64,000 nt of DNA from Bacillus xiamenensis (GTDB taxonomy: Bacteria > Bacillota > Bacilli > Bacillales > Bacillaceae): contig NZ_AMSH01000003.1 in the NCBI RefSeq assembly GCF_000300535.1, forward strand, positions 62,001 through 126,000. Reading direction: 5' to 3'. Numbering within the stretch: position 1 is the first letter of the stretch; each line of letters begins with the position of its first letter. Below the pieces are notes generated by a model that worked only from the letters and a program-made list of their open reading frames with translations, did not search any database and was not told the origin of the DNA. Below, piece by piece: positions 1 to 10,019 of this stretch. A program made the translations under genes and the position numbers.

Positions 1-915
1 GATGGGAAGATCATCACAGTCAAACCAGGCGATGACTTATTCACTGCCGTTATTGGAGGGTATGGTCTGTTTGGTGTCATTTTAGATGTGGAGCTGTCGT
101 TAACGAGGGATGAATTATACAAAATGGAAACAACCTCTCTGAATTACGATGAATACACTGATTATTTTCAAACGCATGTAAAAGACAATCAAGAAGTCCG
201 CATGCATCTCGCAAGAATCTCAACAGCGAAAACAAATTTTTTGAAAGAGATGTATGTGACGAATTATTCCCTCTCTCCTGACCAAGAGATCGAACCATAC
301 CGCAAGTTGAAAGAAGATCAACTCGTCATGCCCTTAAAATTGATGCTCGGCTTGTCAAGAAGGTTTGATATGGGAAAAGATCTGCTATGGAATTTGCAAA
401 AGAAATATTTCCAAAGTCAAAATGACCAGCTGATCACAAGAAACAATGTGATGCGGTCAGATTCTGCTTTTTTAGAATATGAAAATGAGACAGACACCGA
501 TGTATTGCAAGAATACTTTGTTCCAGTTGAGCGTTTTCGTGCATATATCGATGAGCTGAGAGACCTTTTACAACAAGAAGAGTTGAATTTAATGAATATG
601 ACAATACGCTATGTTCAGCAGAATGAAAAAGCAGATCTTTCGTATGCAACACAAGATATGTTTGCACTTGTCCTTCTTGTGAATTACGGTTTTGAGGAAG
701 AAGAAAAGGTGAAAGCGGCTCGGCTCATCCGCCACATGACGGATATTACCCTGCGGCATCATGGGAGCTATTACTTACCGTACATGCCTTATCAAACAAA
801 AGAACAAATGAAACAGGCGTACCCTAAAACCGATGTGTTTTTTCAAAAGAAAAAGCAGGCTGATCCAGATGGGAGATTTATTAATTACTTTTATGAAAGG
901 TACAACACACAATGA
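1..915 (+). CDS. yitY: FAD-linked oxidoreductase YitY, 3' part
   Basis: The frame is open from base 1, so the N-terminus lies outside the window; 304 residues are present. The first residues hold a glycine-rich stretch, [14 protein letters not shown], typical of the end of the FAD_binding_4 domain of L-gulonolactone/sugar-lactone oxidase-like flavoenzymes. The rest is the charged C-terminal substrate domain. In B. subtilis the gene before yitZ and argC is yitY, a predicted FAD oxidoreductase of unknown substrate, and the same order is seen here. The stop overlaps the start of the next gene (ATGA), so the two are probably translated together. The family call is good; the substrate cannot be read from the sequence. 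Confidence 0.8.
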   Translation, partial: DGKIITVKPGDDLFTAVIGGYGLFGVILDVELSLTRDELYKMETTSLNYDEYTDYFQTHVKDNQEVRMHLARISTAKTNFLKEMYVTNYSLSPDQEIEPYRKLKEDQLVMPLKLMLGLSRRFDMGKDLLWNLQKKYFQSQNDQLITRNNVMRSDSAFLEYENETDTDVLQEYFVPVERFRAYIDELRDLLQQEELNLMNMTIRYVQQNEKADLSYATQDMFALVLLVNYGFEEEEKVKAARLIRHMTDITLRHHGSYYLPYMPYQTKEQMKQAYPKTDVFFQKKKQADPDGRFINYFYERYNTQ

Positions 916-1460
916 ATGCAAAAGCAATTAAATGGTTTGTCTACTCACAAAGCCTGCTGTTTTTCGCCAGCAGTCTGATCTTCCCTTTTTACATTCTTTT
1001 TATAAAAAATGTTGGATCAAGCTATTCTCAATTTGGTCTTGCCTATGGACTGTTTGGTTTAAGCGGTGCGTTTATTCATTTATTATTAGGGAAACTGCCT
1101 GAAACGACCGATAGACGGCTCTTTTTAATCATTCATTCGTTTGGTATGGCTTTTCTGTTGCTGCTTTTTCCGCATATTACAGAAGTAGAGCAAGTCTATA
1201 TGATTCAACTTGCACTAGGTGCGCTTGGCGGTTTTCAAAAGCACGGGGAGAAACTGCTCGTCACCGAACTGACAAATGAGAAGAAAAGAATGAAAGAAGT
1301 CGGGCACTATCATTTTTGGACAGCTCTTTTTTCATCCATCGCCATTATGCTTGGCGGCCTGTTAGCTGATTTCTTCACCGTTCATTTCATTTTTTATGCA
1401 AGCTCTTTATTATATTTATGCAGTGCGCTGTTGGTCATCAATATCAAAAAGGAAAGATAA
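912..1460 (+). CDS. yitZ: Half-size MFS-type membrane protein YitZ
   Basis: A 182-residue protein with about five hydrophobic segments and an MFS-like loop ([10 protein letters not shown]) between the second and third. A normal MFS permease has 12 helices and about 400 residues, so this is only half of one. It starts with an ATG overlapping the yitY stop and ends just before a good terminator, so the short length is not caused by the window edge. B. subtilis has a putative multidrug-resistance-like protein, YitZ, at this position. Transport would need dimerisation or a partner, or the gene may be a stable remnant. The name rests on synteny and the general fold on hydrophobicity. Confidence 0.65.
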   Translation: MNAKAIKWFVYSQSLLFFASSLIFPFYILFIKNVGSSYSQFGLAYGLFGLSGAFIHLLLGKLPETTDRRLFLIIHSFGMAFLLLLFPHITEVEQVYMIQLALGALGGFQKHGEKLLVTELTNEKKRMKEVGHYHFWTALFSSIAIMLGGLLADFFTVHFIFYASSLLYLCSALLVINIKKER

Positions 1461-1462
1461 AT

Positions 1463-1495
1463 CCGCATGTCTTACGAAGATATGCGGGTTTTTTG
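1463..1495 (+). terminator. Terminator after yitYZ
   Basis: Stem CCGCAT / ATGCGG with an 11-13 base loop, followed by a run of T. It separates yitYZ from the arginine operon. Confidence 0.75.
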
Positions 1496-1530
1496 ATGAA
1501 AAAAAATGAAAACAAATATTAAATATACAA

Positions 1531-1560
1531 TTGAATTAATTTTTATACATGTTATAATGT
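1531..1560 (+). promoter_or_regulatory. argC promoter with ArgR (AhrC) box
   Basis: A sigma-A promoter reads TTGAAT (1531-1536), 16 bases, TATAAT (1553-1558). The -35 and spacer read TTGAATTAATTTTTATACAT, which resembles Bacillus ARG boxes (consensus about CATGAATAAAAATTCAWG). An ArgR/AhrC hexamer bound here would block RNA polymerase when arginine is plentiful. The promoter is seen directly; the repressor assignment is by motif likeness and gene context. Confidence 0.7.
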
Positions 1561-1597
1561 TAAATAATTTCACAAAGATCAAGAGGGTGTATTGACG

Positions 1598-2635
1598 TTG
1601 AAAATAGGTATTATAGGTGCTACAGGGTATGGTGGTGCGGAATTGGTTCGTATCCTCAAGCACCATCCAGATGTGGAGGAATGTATATTGTATTCATCCA
1701 GTGGTGATGGGCAATCATACAGTCAATCTTATCCGCATTTGACAACGATTACTGATCAAACATTAAAAGCCATTGATCCGGCTGCCATTGTGCGAGAAAC
1801 AGATGCTGTGTTTCTAGCGACACCAGCAGGCGTATCAAGTGAACTCACGCCAAAGCTCATGAATCAAGGGGTGCCGATCATTGATTTATCAGGTGACTTG
1901 CGTATTCAAGATGGAGCAACTTACGAAGCATGGTATAAACGAAGGGCAGCTGATGAAGCATCCATTCAACAAGCTGTGTACGGATTATCGGAACTGAATC
2001 GTGAAACCATTAAGCAAGCGGAAGTCATTGCAAACCCAGGGTGCTTTCCTACCGCAGTTCTTCTCGGTTTAGCACCGCTGATGAAACAGAACCTAATGGA
2101 TGAATCCATGATCATCATCGATGCGAAAACAGGCGTGTCTGGTGCCGGACGATCTGCTTCGCTTGGCACGCATTTTTCAGAGCTGAACGACAACTTTAAA
2201 ATTTATAAGGTGAATGAACATCAGCATACACCTGAAATAGAACAAGTATTAAGAGAATGGAATCCGCAAACGGCGAACATCACATTTTCAACACACCTTG
2301 TCCCAATGACAAGAGGGATTATGGCGACCATGTATACACAATTGACATCAGATATCACAAAAGAAGAATTAATGAAGCGTATGACAGGCTTTTATGAAGA
2401 TTCCTATTTTGTCAGAGTAAGAGATCACGGGGTGTATCCGCAAACAAAAGAAGTATACGGCAGTAACTTTTGTGACATTGGCTTTCATTTAGATGAGCGA
2501 ACAGGCAGACTGACCATCGTGTCCGTCATAGACAATCTCATGAAAGGCGCAGCCGGCCAAGCGGTTCAAAACTTCAACATCATCAAAGGCTTACATGAAG
2601 AGGCGGGCCTCACAATGACACCTCTTTATCCATAA
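1598..2635 (+). CDS. argC: N-acetyl-gamma-glutamyl-phosphate reductase
   Basis: Third step of the acetylated ornithine pathway: NADPH-dependent reduction of N-acetylglutamyl phosphate to the semialdehyde. The nucleotide-binding motif GATGYGG lies at residues 7-13 and the catalytic cysteine is in NPGCFPTA (Cys149). I chose TTG at 1598 ([10 protein letters not shown], 345 residues) because it is about 10 bases from the AGAGGG Shine-Dalgarno and gives the B. subtilis length. A TTG six bases earlier (1592) is open but too close to the ribosome site. It is the first gene of a seven-gene arginine operon and should be repressed by ArgR/AhrC through the box just upstream. Confidence 0.96.
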   Translation: MKIGIIGATGYGGAELVRILKHHPDVEECILYSSSGDGQSYSQSYPHLTTITDQTLKAIDPAAIVRETDAVFLATPAGVSSELTPKLMNQGVPIIDLSGDLRIQDGATYEAWYKRRAADEASIQQAVYGLSELNRETIKQAEVIANPGCFPTAVLLGLAPLMKQNLMDESMIIIDAKTGVSGAGRSASLGTHFSELNDNFKIYKVNEHQHTPEIEQVLREWNPQTANITFSTHLVPMTRGIMATMYTQLTSDITKEELMKRMTGFYEDSYFVRVRDHGVYPQTKEVYGSNFCDIGFHLDERTGRLTIVSVIDNLMKGAAGQAVQNFNIIKGLHEEAGLTMTPLYP

Positions 2636-2655
2636 GAACAGGGGAGACAACAAAC

Positions 2656-3876
2656 ATGATCGAATTGAATGAGAAAAAAATTGTCAAAATAGACGGTGAC
2701 GTATCATCACCAAAAGGCTTTGAAGCGAAGGGAATTCATATTGGATTACGCTATTCAAAAAAAGACCTTGGCTTGATCGTCAGTGAAGTACCAGCAACGA
2801 GTGCCGCGGTATACACACAAAGTCACTTTCAAGCTGCGCCTCTACAAGTCACACAAAAAAGCTTAAAAAAGACGGGTCAATTAAAAGGTGTGATTGTCAA
2901 TAGTGCCATCGCTAACGCATGTACTGGTGAGCAGGGATTAAAGGATGCATACGACATGCAGGCAGCCTGTGCAGACATGTTAGGGACAGAACCTGATTAC
3001 ATTGCCGTCTCGTCTACTGGCGTCATTGGCGAATGCCTGGATATGGATAAAATCAAAAAAGGCATCACCGAGCTAAAAGAAGCAAAAGCAGAAAAAGGTC
3101 ATTTTGAAGAGGCGATCTTAACGACAGATACGGTCATTAAAAATACAACATACACCCTGACGATAGACGGTAAAGAGATTCTTATTTCAGGTGCAGCAAA
3201 GGGTTCTGGTATGATTCATCCGAACATGGCAACAATGCTTGGCTTTGTCACAACAGATGCAAATGTCGAACAGGAAGCCTTACAAAATGCACTTCGTGAC
3301 ATTACAGATGTGACTTTTAACCAGATTACCGTCGATGGAGAAACATCGACAAACGATATGGTGCTTGTGATGGCAAATGGAATGGCAGAAAATCATGCGT
3401 TAAATGAAGAACATCCAGAATGGCCATTGTTTAAAGAAGGATTAAAACGAGCTTGTGAGGATTTAGCAAAAGAGATTGCAAGAGACGGAGAAGGCGCAAC
3501 CAAATTAATCGAAGCGAAAGTCGTAGGTGCTAAAAACAACTTAGAAGCCGGTATCATTGCGAAAAAAATCGTAGGTTCAAGTCTTGTGAAAACAGCCGTA
3601 TATGGCACGGATGCAAACTGGGGACGGATTGTCGGAGCCATCGGTCATAGCGCAGCTTCAGTTACACCGGAAGAGGTTGAAGTTTATTTAGGCGGGCAAT
3701 GTCTGTTTAAACATAATGAACCACAGCCTTTTTCAGAAGAGGAAGCCAAAGCGTATTTAGAGCAGGATGAGGTTACGATTTTGATTCAAATGAATGAAGG
3801 AAATGGTGAAGCGGCAGCATGGGGCTGTGACCTTACCTATGATTACGTGAAAATTAACGCGAGCTATCGCACATAA
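2656..3876 (+). CDS. argJ: Bifunctional ornithine acetyltransferase / N-acetylglutamate synthase
   Basis: Moves the acetyl group from N-acetylornithine to glutamate and so recycles it. Bacillus-type ArgJ can also make acetylglutamate from acetyl-CoA, which explains why no argA is needed. It has 406 residues, the usual length. The self-cleavage site is in HPNMATMLGF: the precursor is cut before Thr193, which becomes the N-terminal nucleophile of the beta chain. An AGGGGAGA ribosome site precedes the ATG. It lies 20 bases after argC and 14 before argB, inside the operon. The synthase activity is inferred from the family, not from a single residue. Confidence 0.96.
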   Translation: MIELNEKKIVKIDGDVSSPKGFEAKGIHIGLRYSKKDLGLIVSEVPATSAAVYTQSHFQAAPLQVTQKSLKKTGQLKGVIVNSAIANACTGEQGLKDAYDMQAACADMLGTEPDYIAVSSTGVIGECLDMDKIKKGITELKEAKAEKGHFEEAILTTDTVIKNTTYTLTIDGKEILISGAAKGSGMIHPNMATMLGFVTTDANVEQEALQNALRDITDVTFNQITVDGETSTNDMVLVMANGMAENHALNEEHPEWPLFKEGLKRACEDLAKEIARDGEGATKLIEAKVVGAKNNLEAGIIAKKIVGSSLVKTAVYGTDANWGRIVGAIGHSAASVTPEEVEVYLGGQCLFKHNEPQPFSEEEAKAYLEQDEVTILIQMNEGNGEAAAWGCDLTYDYVKINASYRT

Positions 3877-3890
3877 TGAAGGGGATAGAC

Positions 3891-4667
3891 ATGGATAAAA
3901 CGATCGTGTTCAAGTGTGGAGGCAGTGTCATTCGAGAACTTTCAGAAACCTTTTATGAAAATGTCCGCTCACTTCAAGCTGCTGGATTTAAGCTGGCTAT
4001 CGTACATGGCGGAGGTCCTGAAATCACCAGCATGCTGCAAAAATTAGATGTGAAAACGGAATTTGTTGATGGACAGCGCAAAACAACAAAGCCGGTGTTA
4101 GAGGTAGCCGAAATGGTTCTTTCGGGAACGGTGAATAAATACTTTGTTTCAGAACTGGCAAAGCATGATATTTCATCTGTTGGTGTATCTGGTAAAGATG
4201 GACAGATGCTTATCGCGGATTTTCTTGATCAAGATGTGTATGGCTACGTTGGTGAAATCAAAGAAGTCAATCCTGAGATGGCAGAAGCTTTAATGGATAA
4301 ACAATTCATTCCTGTCATTGCTCCGCTATCTATGACCGAAGAATGCCAAACCTTAAATGTGAATGCCGATTTAGCAGCATCAGCTGTTGCAGGAGCCATG
4401 AAAGCCGACAAACTGATGTTTGTCACAGACGTGGAAGGCATCTTAAAAGATGGTGAGCTGTTAGACATCGTCACCGAACAGGAAGCCCTTTCACTCATTG
4501 ATGAAGGAATTATTTCCGGGGGAATGATTCCAAAAGTTCAATCAGCTTTAAGTGCTTTATCAGGAGACGTGGATGAAGTCATGATCGTCAATGGCAAAGG
4601 CAGTCTCTTTACAGGGGAAACGTTTAAAGGAACAAGAATTGTGAAACAAAAGGAGGCGGTCCTGTGA
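3891..4667 (+). CDS. argB: Acetylglutamate kinase
   Basis: Phosphorylates N-acetylglutamate, the second step of ornithine synthesis. It is an amino-acid-kinase fold protein of 258 residues with KCGGSV at residues 8-13 and the substrate loop VHGGGPEI. The frame opens 15 bases earlier at an ATG overlapping the argJ stop. The ATG at 3891 (MDKTIVFKCGG) is preferred because GAAGGGGATAG sits correctly before it and the length then equals that of B. subtilis ArgB. The C-terminus overlaps the GTG start of argD by four bases, which suggests coupled translation. Confidence 0.95.
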   Translation: MDKTIVFKCGGSVIRELSETFYENVRSLQAAGFKLAIVHGGGPEITSMLQKLDVKTEFVDGQRKTTKPVLEVAEMVLSGTVNKYFVSELAKHDISSVGVSGKDGQMLIADFLDQDVYGYVGEIKEVNPEMAEALMDKQFIPVIAPLSMTEECQTLNVNADLAASAVAGAMKADKLMFVTDVEGILKDGELLDIVTEQEALSLIDEGIISGGMIPKVQSALSALSGDVDEVMIVNGKGSLFTGETFKGTRIVKQKEAVL

Positions 4668-5815
4668 GTCATCTCTTTCAAACGTATGGCCGGTGGAATG
4701 TTGAAATTAAAGAGGCATCAGGTTCTTGGGCAGTCGATACAAATGGGAAAAAGTATTTAGACTTTATTCAAGGCATTGCGGTGACAAACTTAGGTCACAA
4801 TCACCCAAAGGTCAATCAAGCCATCAAGAAGCAGCTTGACGAGGTCTGGCATGTATCGAACCTGTTTGAAAATGGTCTGCAAGAAAAAGCAGCAGAAAAG
4901 CTGGCAGCAAACAGTTCAGGGGATCTCGTATTTTTCTGCAATAGCGGGGCTGAAGCAAATGAAGGAGCCATTAAATTAGCACGTAAAGCGACAGGGAAAA
5001 CAAATATTGTGACATTTTTGCACTCTTTCCATGGGCGCACGTATGCTGGTATGGCTGCCACAGGTCAAGATAAAATCAAAACTGGTTTTGGACCGATGCT
5101 GGAAGGCTTTCATTATGTACCGTTTAATGACCCTGAAGCTATTGCATCATGTGAAGTAGATGATGTGGCAGCGGTCATGCTGGAAGTGGTGCAAGGTGAA
5201 GGTGGAGTGAATCCGGCTACAGGGGAATTTCTAGAGGCAGTTCAAGCGTTTTGCAAAAAACATCAAGCACTGCTCATCGTAGATGAAATCCAAACGGGCA
5301 TTGGAAGAACAGGTACAGCATTTGCATACGAGCAAGCGGGACTTGATCCTGATATTATCTCAGCTGCAAAAGGGTTAGGAAATGGTTTCCCAGTCGGTGC
5401 GGTGATAGGAAAAAAAGCTTTAGGAGACGCATTCTCACCAGGTTCACATGGCACAACATTTGGTGGCAACATGCTCGCCATGTCAGCTGTGAACGCAACT
5501 CTTGATGTGATATTCAAAGAAGAATTTCTTTCAGAGGTCAAAGAAAAGGGTGCTTACCTTTTAACAAAACTGCAAGATGTCAAACAGCTGAACATCGTAA
5601 AAGAAGTACGAGGAAAAGGATTAATGGCGGGGATTGAGTGTCATCAGCCAGTCGGTGATTATATTACAGCCCTTAGAGAACAAGGTTTGCTGGTGCTTCC
5701 AGCGGGTCCGAATGTCATTCGTTTATTACCTCCGCTCAATGTGGAAAAAGCAGAATTGGATCAAGCAATAGAAGCGATTATTCAAGTTTTAGCAAATGAA
5801 ACGGTGACAGTGTAA
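4664..5815 (+). CDS. argD: N-acetylornithine aminotransferase
   Basis: A pyridoxal-phosphate enzyme of aminotransferase class III that turns N-acetylglutamate semialdehyde into N-acetylornithine, with glutamate as amino donor. The PLP-binding lysine is Lys236 in SAAKGLGNGFP; the preceding DEIQTGIGRTG motif holds the cofactor ring. It has 383 residues. The start is GTG, overlapping the argB stop (GTGA), with AGGAGG eight bases upstream. The following 69 bases hold an AT-rich stretch that may be a second promoter before carA. Confidence 0.95.
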   Translation: MSHLFQTYGRWNVEIKEASGSWAVDTNGKKYLDFIQGIAVTNLGHNHPKVNQAIKKQLDEVWHVSNLFENGLQEKAAEKLAANSSGDLVFFCNSGAEANEGAIKLARKATGKTNIVTFLHSFHGRTYAGMAATGQDKIKTGFGPMLEGFHYVPFNDPEAIASCEVDDVAAVMLEVVQGEGGVNPATGEFLEAVQAFCKKHQALLIVDEIQTGIGRTGTAFAYEQAGLDPDIISAAKGLGNGFPVGAVIGKKALGDAFSPGSHGTTFGGNMLAMSAVNATLDVIFKEEFLSEVKEKGAYLLTKLQDVKQLNIVKEVRGKGLMAGIECHQPVGDYITALREQGLLVLPAGPNVIRLLPPLNVEKAELDQAIEAIIQVLANETVTV

Positions 5816-5833
5816 ATTTTTTTACATCAATTC

Positions 5834-5860
5834 GCATAAAAATACATTTATATAATTAAT
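5834..5860 (+). promoter_or_regulatory. Possible internal promoter / ARG-like box before carA
   Basis: TATAAT lies at 5851-5856 in a very AT-rich gap between argD and carA. CGCATAAAAATACATT, just upstream, resembles half of the Bacillus ARG consensus. There is no good -35 at the right distance, so it could be simply AT-rich spacer. Confidence 0.35.
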
Positions 5861-5884
5861 TATTCATTTTGGGGTGACACAAGC

Positions 5885-6946
5885 ATGAAAGGTTATTTAA
5901 ATTTAGAAGATGGAGCCTCTTTTGAAGGAGATCTGACAGGAGATGCTGGCATGACTGGTGAAGTGGTCTTTTTTACAGGCATGACAGGTTATCAAGAGGT
6001 GCTCACAGACCCTTCCTATAAAGGACAGATCATTGTTTTCACGTATCCGCTCATCGGAAATTATGGCATCAATCATGAAGACTTTGAGAGCAAAAAACCA
6101 CAAGTAAAAGCTGTGGTTGTCTATGAGGCAGCGGAGCACTTTTCTCACCATCTAGCAGCGGTAAGCATAAAAGAATATTTACAAAAGTGGAACATTCCGC
6201 TTCTTACACATACAGATACCCGCGCTGTTGTGCAGAAAATCCGGGCAAACGGCACAATGAATGCTGTCCTCAGTTTAGACGAAAACGAAACGCCGCCGGC
6301 GATGAAGCAAGTCAATGTGGTCGAGCAGGTAACAGAAGATGAGATCTACACACAAGGCAGCGGTCAAGAACATGTGGCGCTCATTGATTTTGGCTTTAAA
6401 AAGTCAATTGCAGACTCACTTGAGGCGCGCGGCTGTCAAGTAACAGTCATTCCATACAAGCAAATGGAAAAGGTGTTTGACATCAAGCCAGACGCGATTC
6501 TGCTGTCAAACGGACCTGGAGATCCCAAAACAATGAAGCCTTATTTAAAGACCATTCATCACATCATGATGACCTTCCCAACACTTGGTATTTGCTTAGG
6601 TCATCAATTAATTGCTCTTGCACTCGGCGGAGATACGTATAAGCTTCCTTTTGGGCACAGAGGAGCGAATCACCCCGTACAAGATACAGAATCAAAACGT
6701 GTCTTTATGACAAGTCAAAATCACAGCTACGTAGTCAATGAAAAAAGCATGAATGACAAAGAAGTGGACGTCAAATTCCTCCACGTGAATGACGGATCTG
6801 TTGAAGGATTCATTCATAAAGAGAAGCTGATTATGTCAGTTCAGTTTCATCCAGAAGCACACCCAGGGCCTGCTGAAAGTGAATGGGTTTTCGATGATTT
6901 TATTGAGAAAGTGAAACAAGCAAGGAGAGAAGTTGCACATGCCTAA
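5885..6946 (+). CDS. carA: Carbamoyl-phosphate synthase, arginine-specific, small (glutaminase) subunit
   Basis: Splits glutamine and passes ammonia to CarB. The first ~150 residues form the CPSase small-chain domain and the rest is a class I glutamine amidotransferase. The nucleophile is Cys237 in GICLGHQL, with the His/Glu pair in QFHPEAHPGP near the C-terminus. It has 353 residues, with an ATG preceded by GGGGTGAC. Its place inside the arg operon marks it as the arginine-specific enzyme, as opposed to the pyrimidine-specific PyrAA. Its last codons overlap the carB start. Confidence 0.96.
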   Translation: MKGYLNLEDGASFEGDLTGDAGMTGEVVFFTGMTGYQEVLTDPSYKGQIIVFTYPLIGNYGINHEDFESKKPQVKAVVVYEAAEHFSHHLAAVSIKEYLQKWNIPLLTHTDTRAVVQKIRANGTMNAVLSLDENETPPAMKQVNVVEQVTEDEIYTQGSGQEHVALIDFGFKKSIADSLEARGCQVTVIPYKQMEKVFDIKPDAILLSNGPGDPKTMKPYLKTIHHIMMTFPTLGICLGHQLIALALGGDTYKLPFGHRGANHPVQDTESKRVFMTSQNHSYVVNEKSMNDKEVDVKFLHVNDGSVEGFIHKEKLIMSVQFHPEAHPGPAESEWVFDDFIEKVKQARREVAHA

Positions 6947-9900
6947 AGATCAAAGCATACAAACCATTCTAGTCATCGGGTCTGGTCCAATCATCATTGG
7001 TCAGGCAGCAGAATTTGATTACTCAGGTACACAAGGATGTATGGCCTTAAAAGAAGAAGGCTACAACGTCATTTTAGTCAATAACAACCCGGCAACCATT
7101 ATGACAGACGAGTCATTTGCTGATGAAATCTATTTTGAACCGCTTTCAGTTGATTCAGTGACAAGAATCATTGAAAAGGAGAAACCGGATGGGCTCTTAG
7201 CCAACCTTGGCGGACAGACGGCGCTCAACCTTGCTGTCGAGTTAGAAAAAGCCGGCGTGCTAAAAAAGCATGGGGTGAAACTGCTCGGTACGTCAGTTGA
7301 AACAATTGAAAACGGTGAAGATCGTGAGAAATTCCGTGCCCTCATGAAGCATTTGAACGAACCTGTACCAGAAAGTGAAATTGTGGATAATGCGAAAGAC
7401 GCGCTTCAATTTGCAAAAGAAGTGGGCTTCCCTGTTATTCTTCGACCAGCCTACACACTTGGCGGTAAAGGGGGAGGAATCGCTTTAACGGAAGAGGCTT
7501 TTAAACCGCTCATTGAAGGGGCCCTTCTAGCGAGTCCGATTCACCAGTGTCTAGTAGAAAAAAGCATTGCGGGCTTTAAAGAAGTCGAATATGAGGTCAT
7601 GAGAGATCGTCAAAATACGTGTATTACTGTTTGTAACATGGAAAATATCGATCCAGTTGGTGTGCATACAGGAGACTCGATTGTCGTTGCACCGTCACAG
7701 ACATTAACGGATCAGGATTATCAAATGCTCCGCTCAGCGAGTCTGAAAATCATTTCAGCACTGGATGTCGTTGGCGGATGCAACATCCAATTTGCTCTTG
7801 ATCCACTCAGCAAAGAATATTTCGTCATCGAGGTCAATCCTCGGGTCAGCCGTTCTTCCGCTCTTGCATCAAAAGCAACAGGCTATCCGATTGCCAAAAT
7901 GGCCGCAAAGCTTGCGGTCGGCTATACATTAGACGAATTGAAAAACCCGCTCACAGGTACAACCTATGCTAGCTTTGAGCCGGCACTCGATTATGTTGTG
8001 GTGAAATTCCCGCGCTGGCCGTTCGATAAATTTAAACAGGCAGATCGCAAATTAGGCACAAAAATGAAGGCGACTGGTGAAGTCATGGCCATTGACCGTA
8101 ATTTAGAATCCGCCATTCAAAAAGCAGTCGCATCACTTGAGATCAACACAAAAGGCTTCCATTTGCCCGAACTGAAAGAACAATCAACTGAACAATTATT
8201 TGAATTAATCAAAACACCTGACGATCGCCGCTTCTTCGCTGTCATGGAGCTTCTTTCCAGACAAGAAACGGTTGAAACGATTCATCAAGTGACGAAAATT
8301 GATCTATTTTTCTTACATGTGTTCAAGCATATGATCACACTTGAACAGGAGCTGAAGGAGCATAAGGGAACGTTATCAAAAGACACTTTGAAAAAGGTAA
8401 AGGAAAAGGGCTTCCTTGATGAAACAATCGCTTTTCTCACGGGGAGCAGTGAAGAAGCGATTAGACAGCTTCGTCAAGAATATGGCATTGCTGCTTCATT
8501 TAAAATTGTCGATACATGTGCTGCGGAATTCGATGCGAAAACGAATTACTTCTATTCTACGTACTTTGGAAAAAGTGATGGCGAGCATCAGCAGAAAACA
8601 AAGCAGCGTGCACTCATCATTGGCTCAGGTCCGATTCGAATTGGGCAAGGAGTCGAGTTTGATTATAGTGCTGTGCATGGAGTTCTTACCTTGCAAAAGC
8701 TTGGATTTGAAACCATCATGATGAACAATAATCCAGAAACGGTAAGTACCGATTATGAGATTGCCGATCGTTTATACTTTGAGCCAATTACGTTAGAGCA
8801 TATCTTAAACGTAGTTGAAGCGGAACAAATTGATTTTGTCATCGTTCAGTTTGGCGGACAGACAGCGATTAATGTGGCAGAAGGTTTAGAAAAAGCCGGA
8901 GTCACTTTGTTAGGTACATCCTTTGCCACATTAGATGCATTAGAGGATCGTGATTTGTTCTATCAGCTTCTTGATGAACTGAATCTGCCTCATGCAAAAG
9001 GAGATACAGCTCATTCAAAAGAGGAAGCACTCGTGCATGCCGCAAGCATCGGGTATCCTGTCCTTATTCGTCCATCGTATGTCATTGGCGGAATGGGGAT
9101 GATCGTTGTTCAATCAGAAGATCAATTGGCATCACTGCTTGATCAGCCGGATCATTTGCCTTATCCGATCCTCATTGATGAGTACGTCACTGGAAAAGAA
9201 GTTGAAGTCGATCTCATTTCTGACGGCAAAACGACATTCATTCCAACGATCGTTGAGCATATTGAAAAAGCGGGCGTACACTCAGGTGACAGCTTTGCCA
9301 TCTTACCAAGTGTCTCCATCAGTGAGGACATCAAACAGCAGGTGTACAGCGCCTCTGAACAAATAGCAAAGAAATTAGCATTTAAAGGCATCATGAATAT
9401 TCAATTTGTGATCAAAGGGGATCAGGCGCTTGTATTAGAGGTGAACCCTCGGGCAAGCAGAACGGTCCCAGTTGTTAGTAAAGTCATGGGCATTGAAATG
9501 ATTCCAATGGCTACCCAGTTATTAGCTGGTGCGACGCTTGAAGAATTGAACCCTTCAACGAAGAATAAAGGGGGAACAGCTGTTAAATTCCCAGTCTTCT
9601 CGTCTCATGCCATTCAAGATATTGATTTAAAACTGACACCTGAAATGAAAGCGACAGGTGAAGGAATGTGTGTAGGCAAGAATGTAGAAAGCGCCTTGAA
9701 AAAAGTGTTTGCGCCAATTTGGCAAAAGAAAGGAAGTCTTTTTATACAAGGCAGTGAACAATTAATAAATGCAGCGAAACGTGCAGGCTTTGACGTCTGG
9801 ACGGCCAGCTTTGAATCTTGGCTGCAACAAGATGATAAATCTCTTCACATTCATTTAGGGGGGGATGAAGAAGCAAAAGACCAGCGTGTAAAAGCCCTCA

Positions 9901-10019
9901 CACATGGTGTTCAAGTCCTTACCGAATATGAAACAGCTCAAGCATTCCTGCAAGGGAAAGATGGAGATGTGTCACCAGTATCTCTCCATGAATTATATAA
10001 AAAGGAAGTGACGGCATGA
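6939..10019 (+). CDS. carB: Carbamoyl-phosphate synthase, arginine-specific, large subunit
   Basis: Makes carbamoyl phosphate from bicarbonate, ammonia and two ATP. It is a duplicated protein: two ATP-grasp halves, each opening with a matching motif (GQAAEFDYSG near the N-terminus, GQGVEFDYSA around residue 570), an oligomerisation region between them, and a C-terminal MGS-like domain from about 930. It has 1026 residues counted from the ATG at 6939. A TTG two codons earlier is possible, but AAGGAG is better spaced for the ATG. Its start overlaps carA and its stop overlaps argF (ATGA), so the last three genes look translationally coupled. Confidence 0.97.
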   Translation: MPKDQSIQTILVIGSGPIIIGQAAEFDYSGTQGCMALKEEGYNVILVNNNPATIMTDESFADEIYFEPLSVDSVTRIIEKEKPDGLLANLGGQTALNLAVELEKAGVLKKHGVKLLGTSVETIENGEDREKFRALMKHLNEPVPESEIVDNAKDALQFAKEVGFPVILRPAYTLGGKGGGIALTEEAFKPLIEGALLASPIHQCLVEKSIAGFKEVEYEVMRDRQNTCITVCNMENIDPVGVHTGDSIVVAPSQTLTDQDYQMLRSASLKIISALDVVGGCNIQFALDPLSKEYFVIEVNPRVSRSSALASKATGYPIAKMAAKLAVGYTLDELKNPLTGTTYASFEPALDYVVVKFPRWPFDKFKQADRKLGTKMKATGEVMAIDRNLESAIQKAVASLEINTKGFHLPELKEQSTEQLFELIKTPDDRRFFAVMELLSRQETVETIHQVTKIDLFFLHVFKHMITLEQELKEHKGTLSKDTLKKVKEKGFLDETIAFLTGSSEEAIRQLRQEYGIAASFKIVDTCAAEFDAKTNYFYSTYFGKSDGEHQQKTKQRALIIGSGPIRIGQGVEFDYSAVHGVLTLQKLGFETIMMNNNPETVSTDYEIADRLYFEPITLEHILNVVEAEQIDFVIVQFGGQTAINVAEGLEKAGVTLLGTSFATLDALEDRDLFYQLLDELNLPHAKGDTAHSKEEALVHAASIGYPVLIRPSYVIGGMGMIVVQSEDQLASLLDQPDHLPYPILIDEYVTGKEVEVDLISDGKTTFIPTIVEHIEKAGVHSGDSFAILPSVSISEDIKQQVYSASEQIAKKLAFKGIMNIQFVIKGDQALVLEVNPRASRTVPVVSKVMGIEMIPMATQLLAGATLEELNPSTKNKGGTAVKFPVFSSHAIQDIDLKLTPEMKATGEGMCVGKNVESALKKVFAPIWQKKGSLFIQGSEQLINAAKRAGFDVWTASFESWLQQDDKSLHIHLGGDEEAKDQRVKALTHGVQVLTEYETAQAFLQGKDGDVSPVSLHELYKKEVTA

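Noticed and set aside
8580-8690. Repeat between the two halves of carB (GQAAEFDYSG and GQGVEFDYSA)
   Set aside because: The normal internal duplication of carbamoyl-phosphate synthase, not a new repeat.
8416-8721. 101-codon plus-strand ORF
   Set aside because: Out-of-frame shadow inside carB, composition unlike a protein family.
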